Below, in pieces: positions 27,940 to 39,452 of a stretch of 64,000 bases of DNA (its first letter is position 1; each line of letters starts with the position of its first letter). Position numbers and translations under genes: made by a program. The stretch comes from Epiperipatus broadwayi (lineage: Eukaryota; Onychophora; Udeonychophora; Euonychophora; Peripatidae): positions 8,811,967 through 8,875,966 of the forward strand of contig JAQFVV010012416.1 of NCBI GenBank assembly GCA_028023455.1. The letters are read 5' to 3'. Under the pieces are notes generated by a model. The model had not been told where the DNA came from and did not search any database. It saw nothing but the letters and a program-made list of their open reading frames with translations.

Positions 27940-28236
27940 TGTGTTGCTGTTATATTATTTTATATAAATACAATTTCGAACATTTTTTATCAAAACCCTT
28001 TATTTGTACATATATGCACACACCTACATTTCAATTGTCCTGCAGTCTTCTTCAGAGACTGCAGAATAATCAAAACGTAGTTGTGTGTATATTTGTAAAT
28101 TGGCTCTGACAGTCAAAACTTAGGTGTATGTATATATGTACAAATAAAGAGTTTTGTTAAAAAGTAGTTTGGGTAAATTGTATTTATATAAGATATTACA
28201 GCAAAATAAAAAAAAAGGGTGATTTTGGTATATAAT
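27940..28236. repeat. Inverted pair of Penelope-like termini, pair 2
   Basis: Same family as pair 1: the left arm ends near 28046 and the right arm starts near 28112. The ~65 bp between them contains a further partial copy (GACTGCAGAATAATCAAAACG). The right arm extends through TTACAGCAAAATAAA, matching the outer part of the pair 1 left arm. Confidence 0.6.
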
Positions 28237-28974
28237 TTTATGTAAAACAAATTTCTCTCTTCTAAATATGTTTAATATAATTGCCTTTTTTTTTTTAAAA
28301 AAAAAAGGGTGATAAATCATGTGTCAAGAATTTTTAAAATTGCCTACACAATATTGATTGATTCACAATCAATATTTTAGATAAGATACCAATACTGAAT
28401 GCAAAATTTTATTTTAAATAATTAAAACAAAAACAAATAATTGTAATACACTATTTTGATGCACATAAAGCCCTGTATATATATTTACAATTGATAATTA
28501 TATAACTAAAATACAGCTCATCAATTATAACCCATAATTCGTCATTTTTCTAAATCTACCCATGAGTTACCTTATAGTTATTTAGCTTTAAAATTTATTT
28601 GTTCACAAACATTAATTTTGAATCTATTAGTAAAAAATATATAAATATGAATAGCAAAGTTGTAAAATAATAAAAAATATATAGACAATAGAAAGTTAAA
28701 TATTTTATTCAAAGAAATAACCAAATAATCAATATTAAAGACTTTTTAAGAATTAACTAATAAATATTTCAATTTGTAACTATTATATGTCTAATAAATT
28801 AGGATTTTATTTATTTATAAATAAATGTTTTATTTATTCCTGTTATTTAGAAAAATTCATACAACATAGTGCAAAAAAAAAAAAAACATTAAAATTAATA
28901 ATTTTTCGAACATAGTACAAAAATTAGTAAGTCATCTATTTTTGTTTCTACAGAAATTTTTTTCCCCCAGACTA

Positions 28975-30477
28975 CACCTGGGTCTTGTTTTATGCGGATT
29001 TTTTAAATGTGATTCATGTTTCTTCTTAATAACTTTATATTCAGTTTTCTTTTATGTGATAAAAATTATTAGATCAGAAATCGAGCTCCGATAATGCGTT
29101 ATTACTTTAAATATTATAAATTTCACACATTCACACGTCATATTTAAAGTAATAGCACATTATCGGACTTCGACTTCCATCTAATAATTTCAATATTTTC
29201 AGAGCTTTATAATAGTACTGTAATAGATTTTATGCAATAAAGAAGTTCATAATTCATTTAAAATCAGAATTTCCCCATTTTATATACACACATTAAATTT
29301 TACAAGATTATGATGTAAATCTGTTCAAACGTTATAGATGCCTATACTATGCATGGTGTTGTTTTTACATTTTAAATCATATTCTATTTTTGCTTTTTAA
29401 AAAAAGAGTAAGTAATCAATTAATCATTTAGTGTCCGCAAGTAATAAATTTTACAAGATTATAATGTAAATCTGTTCAAACATTATAGATGCCTATACTA
29501 TACATGGTGTTGTTTTTGCATTTTAAATCATATTCTATTTTTGCTTTTTAAAAAAAGAGTACATAATCAATTAATCATTTAGTGTCCAGCAGTTTATTTT
29601 TAAAAGGCGAGTAACAGCAGCAGACACAATTAAATTTGACAATTAAAAATTAAAATCTGATTTTTAATTGTAATTAACAATTTAAAAATTACATAACGTG
29701 ATCTGAAATTAATGTCAAGTGAAACAATGAAATTTGATTTTTAAACGGAATTGAAAATTAAAAAATTAAAGACAAAAAATAAGAATTTAACTTTTAATTG
29801 TTAGTTTTAATTAAATTTTGCCCAACAGTGATGAGTAGGTGTCTTTTTATTATCATAAATCTAAGTTCTTATTTTTATTTTAAACTTTTAGTTTACCCTA
29901 ACGGAGAGGAAAAAACACCCAAGAAAATGAATCTCTTTAGAAACAAAAATTTCAATTTTAGATCACTTAGCGAAATGAAAAGGATTAACAGCGATTGGAA
30001 AACATTCTAATGTGGGCGAGTGTACTTTAAGAGCAATTTAAAAAAATGATGTTGGTGCTAGTTGTATTTCCTCTTGTGACGAATCTGATGTCTTACTAGT
30101 TCGCAAACGAACTTGCATATCTTCAAATAGGGATAATGATTAAAATACTATACATGTATGAAAAAATGTAAAATACTGTAAATTATGCATAAAAATATAT
30201 TGTTTTGAATAAAATTAAATACTCTAGTAAATAAAAAAAGTTCGTCTATATCAATTTTTTTCAAATTCGAAATTTTTTATTAGTCATATTTTATTTCCCT
30301 TTTTTTTTATGCGAATTTTAAAGTAATTTTACATTGTTGCTTTGCTTTTACGCGATTTTTGAAAATTTACAATACGTATCCCCCATTTTTCAAGGTAAGT
30401 TAAGTCTATTTTTGTGTGATTTCTTTTGTGCGCGTTTTGTAAGGAACCTATCTACCACATAAAACGAAACCCGGGTA
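28975..30477 (-). mobile_element. pogo/Tigger-like DNA transposon, copy 4 (1503 bp)
   Basis: TA-flanked, in opposite orientation to copies 1-3: the GGTTCCT end is on the right (about 30440). It contains the nested palindrome (about 29060-29230), an internal direct duplication of ~130 bp (around 29284-29420 and 29441-29585), and the shared NGEEKTPKKMN block (29890-29930, plus strand). It is the longest copy and closest to copy 1. Confidence 0.74.
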
Positions 30478-30769
30478 TAATATAAACAATAAATCATTTA
30501 TATGTTCATTTACAAATATTACTTATTCATCAATAAATAATTTATAATCCTGAGAATTATTATAATAGCTCAGCTTGCATAAAGATTTATCGGTTATCTC
30601 CTAATTCTGAATCTTTGATGAATTTTTTTTTCTATGTAGCTAAAAGCTTTTATTAAAAATAAGTATAGTATTAGATGAATATATATTATAAATAAGATTT
30701 TAGATAAAATAAGCTCAAAAGGAACTTTGAGAAAAATTGCTGTATGGTTTTAAAAAAATCATATTTTTA

Positions 30770-31125
<356 letters not shown>

Positions 31126-32148
31126 TTATATGAAACAAATAAATAAAAGTGAACTACTATTTCATTAAATATCTAGTTAGTATTTTTGTACATGCACACA
31201 AAAAAAATTTTACCCAGTAAGTACGTTTTTGCAAAAGACTATCTGAATTATAGTAAATTAAACACTTATTAAATAAACAAAAGAAAAACAAGAATACAAT
31301 TCAATTATCTCTTAATAAATTTATAAAAAAAAACCCAGATACTAATTAATAAAATGATATTCATGTATATGCTAATACACCTCATTAAAAAATAAATGCA
31401 TGCTTTAGTACCATATTTACATTTAATTTTCGTTAGTTTTATGCAAAGAATTAATAAAAAATGCTCAGGAAAAATATCAGCACGTGCTTTGAACTACAGA
31501 GGTATAATTGTGGAGAAAATGTGATTACAGGATACAAATTCATGTCTGAAATGTGACATTAAGTGAGGGCAAAAAATGCTTCAATGTCATATTTACATTT
31601 AGTTTTGCTTAGTGTATTATTATGCTTATGCGAAGAATTAATAAATAATGAACAGAAAAAAATCAGAAGATGTGCTTTGAACTACAGAGGCATAGTATTT
31701 ATATCACAAAGAAAATGTGATTACAATACATAAATTCATGTTTGAAATGTGATATTTAGTGAGGGGAAAAAGACAGATGCTTTAGTACTGTATTTACATT
31801 TAGTTTTGGTTAGCATATACAGTATTTTAAAAACTACTTCTTAATGTTTTTTTTACATTGCTCTACTTTTGTACATTTCAACTTCATACGCATTTCAGAA
31901 ACCAATTAGGTACAAAAGTCAAGGACCACTTGTAAAAATGAATTGAAGTGAAGTATAGAGAAAAGATTAAAGCAGCATCAATTGTTATACAAGCATGAAA
32001 AAAGTAAAAATAATGGTACTTGTGACTTTTGACGCATGTGGCCACCAGAGGCGCTGGTCTGGGTCAACAACAGAAATACTTAGAGTAGGGGCCCCAAATA
32101 CAGCAATGCAAATTCCAGCCGATAGGTGGTGCTGTTCACAATGTGTAA

Positions 32149-33017
32149 GTATGGACAGCAAGGGAGGCAATTCAAGGGGAAATGGGATGGTCAAGTTTTC
32201 ATATGAGAGATGCAAAAAGTAAAATGAAAATGTTTGGTAGATTGCAGTTTATGATAATAAAAGAATAGCTAAAATAGTATTTAATTGGGTTATGAGTAAA
32301 GGGCAGGTAACAAGATGTGTGAGAAAGGTAATGTGGTATGCAAAAGATTTGGATAAAAAATTTATATCAGTATAATTGCACAAAAGATGGGATGATTGTG
32401 TTAAGAAGATTATTGAGTGTTATAGTAGTAAGGAATGGGATAAAAGAATAAATTTATTAATAAAGACTAGGGAGTTAGAGAGATGGAGAAATAGTATGGA
32501 GAGTAAAAAAAGTTTAAATATATATAGAAATAAACAGAATATTAGGTGTGAGTTAATATATGATAATAGTAAGGAAAGTAGTTTATTGTTTAAGGGTCGA
32601 ACGGGATCTTTAGCTACAAAAGAATATACATGTAAATGGAAAAATATGGGTGATTTATTTTGTAAATTATGTAAGGAAGGAATAGAAAATATTAGGCATT
32701 TGTTAATTGAATGTAAATGTTTGAAAACAGAAAGGGTACATATAATGAAGTTGTGGAAAAATAAATATGAAAAGAGTGATTATACAGAAAGTAAATTATT
32801 GGTTTTTATGCTGGGTTTGGGAAAAGATAAGAGGGATTTAGATATAAAGGTTATAGAGTTGAGAAAGATTATGTTGTGGAAATGGGATAGAGCAGATTAT
32901 GGGTAAATTTAGAGTGGGGAATGTAAAATAAAGTGGCTAACAGGTTTATCTGGGCATAATTGCTGAGATATTCTTGACTTCATTTAAGGAGAAGCCATAA
33001 TACATCACATCACATCA
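32149..33017 (+). mobile_element. 5'-truncated LINE inserted in the left arm
   Basis: Present in the left arm and absent from the right arm, which shows the empty site (GCGTAAGCACGGGAAC at about 41400, inverse strand). It carries the C-terminal coding end of a LINE and finishes with a short (CATCA) repeat tail ending CATCACATCACATCACC. It is not RTE: the C-terminus has a CCHC zinc knuckle. Confidence 0.75.
32376..32906 (+). pseudogene. LINE ORF2 C-terminus with CCHC zinc knuckle
   Basis: A 176-residue frame, 5'-truncated. Near residue 110 it has CKLCKEGIENIRHLLIEC, a C-x2-C-x8-H-x4-C knuckle typical of the end of ORF2 in several LINE clades (R1/Jockey/I/L1-like groups). Upstream, NWVMSKGQVTRCVRKVMW (from about 32290) belongs to the same protein but is cut off by a stop near 32372. 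The end, IMLWKWDRADYG, lies shortly before the 3' tail. The RT and endonuclease are absent. The clade cannot be decided from this fragment. Confidence 0.7.
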
Positions 33018-34852
33018 CCACAGGAACATTCCACCAGCTGGCTGGCAGCAAAGCTTTCCATTTGGTGGCGCTGGTCGCAATGCATAAGCCCATTTAGCTT
33101 ACATCATCTGCTACCAGAAACTACCAATAACCTAGGTGGCGCTGATTGCCGTAAACACATCTAGCCTATGCGTCGTCTGTTACCAACAACTACCAAGATT
33201 CTAGCCCACTACGTTGCGCTGTTTCTCCACGTAAAAACTACGCACTGATACTTTATGTACATACTACTTAAAAGATGGATGGTGTATAATGTACAGGTGT
33301 GATTAATTAAGAAGCTACAACTATTTAAATATGCTTTCAAACTTAATAGGTCACATGCTATTTCACAGTTTTATAAATGGATGTATTTTTAAATTATTTC
33401 TTTTTAAAAATCGATCTTTTTGTTTTAATTATTTACTCTTAAAAAGTGGTTTTTTTTTTGTAAATTAAAAAAAATGTAATTTTTACGACAATCGATTTTT
33501 TTTTTTTAAAAAAAAGCTAATTCTTTTCCCTTCTTTCAAAACTGTATTATTTTAAAAGATGATTGCTTGTAAAACTTTTTTTTTTACACTTTCAAACAAT
33601 ATTATCCAATAAAAAGTAGTACAAATTATATTTCGGTTTTTACATCTTTCAAATAATATTTCGCAAACGTGTTATTTTAAAAAGCTGTTACACGCAAACA
33701 ATAATTCGAAGATTAAATTACTGGAGAGAAAGCAAATCAAACTCTCCTTTAAATATATTAAAATATCTATTCAGTTCAAATTTAAAGGAAGTTTACAGTA
33801 CAATTTATGTATACACATACATCTATTATTTGTAATATACGATCTAAATAAATTTATAAACCATTCAAGTTTTACTCTTTGGTAAAAAATAAATTTATTA
33901 AAATTAATATTATACAGACTCAGAAATAACAATATAGCAAAAAGATTCTATTTTGAAGGAAACAACACAAGATGTAAATTAATGAAGATAGGACAGTAAT
34001 CCAGGATATATGAGAGTGTCATCCACAGATTTAAATTGCAGGTTAAAAAATATATACATTTAATATAATGTCATGGTCTATAAAACAAACAATGATTGAG
34101 GAATTATTTTTGAAATTTCGATTGTTTTGTTTAAAAGATTAAGAAAAAACATTGCAGTCAACTGCGTTTAAATTATTAAGAGCAACACTGAATGCATGAG
34201 GGTCCATTAAATAGATATGAATGTTTGATGCTTATGTTAGGCTTGTATACTGTTAAAATTAAAACTATTAGTCCTCAAATAATTTGGAAGACATTGCCTG
34301 TCAAAATTGGATGATCATTGAAAATTATATATGATCTTAATAGCCTAAAATTCAGAAACCTGATAGTACTGTCTTTGCTGGTGCGCTGTTTTTTTCTTTC
34401 ATTATTGAATTAGCAATATCACCACAGCTTGTAAAAGTAATGTTACTTATTATAAGAGCTTAACAATGACTTAATTTGTTTCATAATTACGCTTTTACAA
34501 GTTTTGTCAATTTTGGTATAGGATATATCTAGATGAACGTCTAAACATTATGAAAGAATTTTGAAAAAAGTAAAGGCAATACTTACTTTCCAAGCTCAGG
34601 TTTTATCAATGAAAGCTGAAATCTAATTAGAATTTTGGCAATAGGTCACTTTATTTACTTTATGATAGAACCATCAAAATGAGTCATATGATGCTGGATA
34701 CAGTTGAGAAATGATTAATAACTTGTTCAGTAATTGAAGGTTATTGGTTTATCATTAGATAAGTACATTATCTGCAAAAGCTAATGAATACAAATTTATT
34801 TTTAATAATGGTAGAAAAAGTTTAATTAAATTTGCATATTTAAGTAAAACAA

Positions 34853-37290
34853 GATCATCAACTATTATCAATCCACTGAATAATGAACATCTCTCCATGA
34901 TTGATGCAATGCTTTAATCACTGAAGAAAAGTTTATAGATTCAAATGCCTTTTCATAATCTAGAAATCCAAAATATAATGGCAACTCATATTCATTTGTC
35001 CTTTCTATAACTTCTCTCAATCCCTGGATATGATCTCCTGTACTAAAACCACTTTTAAATCCAGTTTGTTCTCTTGGTTGCTGGAAATCCAATGTTCTCT
35101 GTAGACGAGTTGTAATTATCTTGGTAAAAATTTTGTATGTAACTGATAAAAGGCTGCTAGATCTGTAATTTCTAATATCTTCTTTATCACCTTTTTAAAA
35201 TATTAATATTAATACTGCATTCTTCCAATCATCTGACACATTTTTATCATTTAGACATTTGGTATATAACGTTGCTAAAAAATTTCTATTTTTTCACCTG
35301 GTTCTTTTAATATATCAATTAATAACTGAAACACATACCTGTAGCTATATATATGTAATATAGAGCATATATGTGTTGAGGTGTATCAGTGTTATTAGAT
35401 AGAGTGGAGAGAGGTGGGTGGTGTAAAAGTCTGTGCTCATATACCCTATATTAAATATATCAATTATAATTCTACCATTGCCTGGAGTCTTTTCTTTCTT
35501 CATATATTTAATTGCATGTCTCACTTCTTCATTTAAAATTCTGGGCAATTCAGAAGATGTAATAGATATAGGAGGTATTTGTTCTTTATTACTATATAAT
35601 TCTTGATAAGTCTTCTATCCATTTCATGATGTCATCTCTCTTTTTAGTAATAATTCCAGCTTTTTTTCTTATTGCAGATATAAATTTCCTACCAATACCA
35701 AAATGTTGTTTTACACTCTTGAGACTTTCATTCTCTTCTACTGCTTTCCTTGCTAGTTCACAGTTATACTTCCTTATATTATTTTCAACTCTTTTCCGCA
35801 TCATTTTACAAAATTTGAGATATTCAATCCTTTTTAATGCATCATTTTTGTATGTCTTCATATTCCTTCTTTTTTTCAGAAATTCTCTAGTCTCAATAGA
35901 AATGTTATTGGTCAAGTGCTGCTTTTTTCAACCAGCTATTTTTGTTGCAGTTTTTAAAAGTATATCAGTTGTTTTCATATTAATTTCATTCAAATCTGAA
36001 TCATGTTCAAAATCTACTAATATTTGAAACCTACTTGTAAGTTCTAATTTAAATTCATTAGAATGTTTCTGAAAATTAGGAATATCAACTGTAAATATTG
36101 TTTTTCTTAATAATTTTTGTCTCTCTAGTTTTGCATTAACATGTATTTCACATCTTACTAATCGATGATCACTTCTGTTAAATTTATTAAGAACATTACT
36201 ATCTTGAAATATGTATTTTCTGTTAGTCAAAATATAATCCAATTCTTCTGTACCTTCATTTGGATGCTTCCATGTCCATTTCCTTTTAACATTTTTTATC
36301 AAAATAATAATTCATAATATAAAGTTTTCCTTTTCCTGCAACTCCACAAGTCTAAGTCCTCTCTCATTTCTATTACCATAACCAAAATTACTTACAGCAC
36401 TTTCATTTGTTTACCAATTCTAGCATTAAAGTCTCCCATAACAATTTTAAAATGTTTACTCTGATCAAAAGCCTTTTGTGCATCCATATAAAAATCTTCT
36501 ACTACTTCATCACTTTGAGAACTTGTTGGGGCATAAACCTGAATTATCTGCATTTGATATCTGCTATTAAGTTGTTTAACTAATCTTGCCACTCTGTCCG
36601 ATACACCATCAATCTCCACAATGTTGTTCTTCCACTTTTTATTTATAATGAATCCTACTCCACTTGTATTTCCAATATTTGTGCCTTTATAGTACAGTAC
36701 ATGTTCACTTTTAAAAACAATTGTTTCTTCACTTTTTCTTCTAACTTCACAAAGTCCAATAAAGCCCCATAAGACAGTTTTAGTTCTAACTCTTGCAATC
36801 TTCCTTCACTTGAAAGTGATCTGCAGTTGTAAGTACCTAAATAAAAAAATAGTCATCAAATGGCAGCCTGAGTCCACAATCAAGGGATTCTTAGCACCGT
36901 CTGCCTTCAGCCACCAATTGCTGCCTTGGTTGGTGGCTTTAGTCTCCTGGGAATAAGGGCCATGATTTATTTTTGTCTGTCATAATTGTATATATATATA
37001 TTGGAAAAATATTTATCATTTACACAAGCATTCAGTCTACCTTATCAGGCAACTGAGAAGAAAGTCCAAGGTGTTTCTTGATCTTAAACTCAAAGGTAAA
37101 AATCCAATAACCTAGTCATGCTGGCTAATGCATGTTGCTGAGCAGCCCATCCATGTTTATATACAATATGAATAATCACATAGTAATAACAGCTGTAATG
37201 ACAAGAACGTATGGAGTGGACAATAAGAATTAGCCTTGCTCAGTTCCTTTAAGGCCTCCAAGAGGAATCAAAGGGTTTGCTTTGAATTAA
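34853..37290 (-). mobile_element. RTE-clade LINE copy with internal deletion
   Basis: Minus-strand copy with the 5' region (37290-36800), endonuclease (KIVMGDFNARIGKQMK at 36460-36400; FNRSDHRLVRCE near 36180-36150) and the start of the RT (EQTGFKSGFSTGDHIQGLRE, DYEKAFESI near 34960). At about 34897 it jumps to the last ~45 bp of the element (GTGGATTGATAATAGTTGAT), having lost roughly 1 kb of RT and C-terminus. Stops and frameshifts, including one in RT motif 1 (LILIF-stop-KGDKEDIRNYR near 35200), show it is dead. Confidence 0.85.
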
Positions 37291-37840
37291 TAGGATGGCA
37301 ATAAATTTGTAACCTCCTCAGTGTAGACAATTTCTTGCATTAAATCAAATCTTAATGATTAATCAAAGTAAATTATAGTTTATTAGTTGATATTGTGAAA
37401 TAAAGTGTCTCTGTTGAGTGATAGATATTAAAATTTGTCTATTTAGAAATTCATTTATAGATTCATTAAACCACCTAACTACTCACAAACATTATATTAG
37501 AAAATACGTAGAGATTCTAACCAGTAAATAAATTCAAGTATATTTATTATCTCCTTTAAGTTTGCCACTGTTTTCTGTTTGATCACAACCCCATAAGTTA
37601 ATAACTGTTGAAATCTACCGAAAAATGATATAATACATCATAATGACAATTCTAGAGATATCATTCAGGTATAGATCCAAGATATTGTCATATTTTAAAC
37701 AATATTTATAAAAATGCAACAGCAACAATTAGATTAGATAATGATACTGGGAAAGTCAACATTGAGAAGAGTGTAAGACAGGGTGACTCCATATCTCCAA
37801 AACTTTTTACAGCAATGAAGCTAAAGAAGTGAAAGTAAAT

Positions 37841-37961
37841 GGTGATTATTTAAGTCATTTGTTTTTGCTATAATGCTTTAGATCTACAGGAAATGTTGCA
37901 GTAGTTATCAGATGAAAGTAGGACTAAAGATAAATGTTAAAATGACCTAAGTAATGTTTAA
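37841..37961 (+). repeat. RTE segment duplicated on both sides of the insert (left)
   Basis: About 121 bp from GGTGATTATTTAAGTCATTT to GTAATGTTTAA. It recurs at 38726-38851 immediately after the insert, a direct duplication far larger than a 4-bp target duplication. Confidence 0.85.
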
Positions 37962-38721
37962 CCCTTTTCCCGCCTCTTACGAGACTCTAGTCGGCAGTTG
38001 ACGTCACTCTAATTCTGTTATTTTTAATGCTAGGATATTCCTTTGACAGTTATTGATTAGGTTTTTAAAAGTTCTGTAAGATGGTGCCCTCTTCCAAATT
38101 ATTTTACAAGTAAAAAAATAAAAAAAAAAACGCATTCAAAGCTAAACAAAGAAAGAAGCCTGTCGGTGATTGGCTGTCAGCCGGCTCTCAGCCGACAAAG
38201 ACATTCTGATTGGCTGGAAAAAAACAAAGAAACCGCCTGATCAAAGAAAATAAAGAAAAACACTGAGACTTTCATTTCGAATGTGATTTAAGTATTAAAA
38301 AAGTATAATTTGAGAAATTAAAATAATTTTTAATAAAATATACTAAAAAAACAAAATTATTTTCGAAAAATATTTATGATTTTAGTAAAAATATTTAAGA
38401 TTTAGCAAAAAGAAATCTTTACTTTTCCATAACGTAAAATTGAAAAAAAGCATTTACGTCTGCACTTCTTTGTTTATAAGTTCGCTTTTAAATTTGCCAA
38501 AATTGAATATTTTATAATAAATAAACAGCAATTTATTTTTGAAAAAACTTTCATTCACTTTCATAACCTGAAAAATTAGTAATATACTTTTTATAAACGT
38601 ATCTGAGTTGAATTTAATATTATAGGCGAATGTTTTAACAATAGGCTTTGTCTTCAGTTTGTGAGTTGGCCAATTAAAAGCTTTGATTTTTACCTCATAC
38701 AACCAATAATATAATTAGCAG
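37962..38721 (+). mobile_element. piggyBac-like insert (760 bp)
   Basis: Bounded by TTAA on both sides (37958-37961 and 38722-38725), with the left end reading CCCTTTTCCCGCC directly after TTAA, which is typical of piggyBac-group termini. The right end does not show a matching inverted repeat, so it may be truncated. Inside are two inverted CCAAT boxes (GATTGGCTG at about 38168 and 38210) in a GC-richer patch, as in a promoter. No transposase is seen. Confidence 0.5.
38160..38225 (+). promoter_or_regulatory. Paired inverted CCAAT boxes inside the insert
   Basis: GATTGGCTG occurs twice about 42 bp apart, flanking a GTCAGCCGGCTCTCAGCCGAC-type palindromic stretch. This is a promoter-like arrangement in an otherwise AT-rich background. 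Confidence 0.3.
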
Positions 38722-38725
38722 TTAA

Positions 38726-38851
38726 GGTGATTATTTAAGTCATTTAGTTGTTTTTGCTAATAATGCTTTAGATCTACAGGAAATGTTGCAGTAGTTATCA
38801 GATGAAAGTAGGACTAAAGATAAATGTTAAAATGATCTAAGTAATGTTTAA
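38726..38851 (+). repeat. RTE segment duplicated on both sides of the insert (right)
   Basis: Second copy of the segment, 126 bp. It retains a few bases lost in the left copy (TAGTTGTTTTTGCTAATAATG) and continues into the rest of the LINE, so it is the one in its original context. Confidence 0.85.
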
Positions 38852-39452
38852 TGGATTTTCTCAAAATATGAAAATAAAGATTTTTTATGAAGAGTTAGAA
38901 AAAGTTAACAGTTACAAATGCCTTGGTCAGATTATTAATGCAGATGGAAACATAATGGATGAAATTAATCATAGAATTAAACTTGGTTGGAGTGTTTTTG
39001 GTCGAAATAACTTGATACTAAAAGGAAATATACCTATGTGTTTGTAAAGGAAGATTTTTATTTTACCTATTCTTACTTATGGATCTGAGACTTGGACACT
39101 TAATAGAAGAGCAATACAGACTTTCAGACCACTCACAGAAGTATGGATAGATGCATGTTGGGAGTAACAAGAAGAGATCGAAAACGCAATATATCGGTAA
39201 GAGAACAATAAGGTGTAACTGATTTCATTGAAAAAATTAAAAGATTAAAGTGGAGTTGGGCTGGACATATTGCTAGAAGAGATGATAATAGATGGACAAT
39301 TGAAATCTTAAACTGGATTCCAAGAGATTGTTAAAGACCCAGAAAGAGACCACATGTGAGATGGATATATAAAATAAGAAAGTGTGCAGGGGTGATGTGG
39401 AGAAACTTGGAGAGATGTTCATCCTGCAGTGGATTGATAATAGTTGATGATC

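Larger units (their letters stand above)
32008..34852 (+). repeat. Left arm of a ~9.5 kb inverted duplication
   Basis: Aligns by eye, inverted, with 39453-41537 along its whole length apart from a LINE insertion (about 32149-33017). Landmarks are GGTGGCGCTG-type subterminal repeats (33064, 33136, 33208), a TACAGGTGTGATTAATTAAG block (33292), and GCATATTTAAGTAAAACAAG (34834). The outer end begins near AATGGTACTTGTGACTTTTG. Frames inside it appear non-coding. Confidence 0.8.
37655..39452 (+). mobile_element. RTE-clade LINE 3' half in the right arm
   Basis: Starts in the RT at DPRYCHILNNIYKNATATIR (decayed) and runs to the 3' end at the same base as the left-arm copy. It is interrupted at 37962-38721 by an insert with a duplicated flank. 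The C-terminus is visible: YKCLGQIINADGN (38910), HIARRDDNRWTIEILNWIPR (39270). It has many stops. Confidence 0.82.

Noticed and set aside
35626-36027. Plus-strand frame of 133 codons
   Set aside because: Shadow of the minus-strand RTE coding sequence. The same applies to the minus-strand frames over 53.6-55.6 kb.
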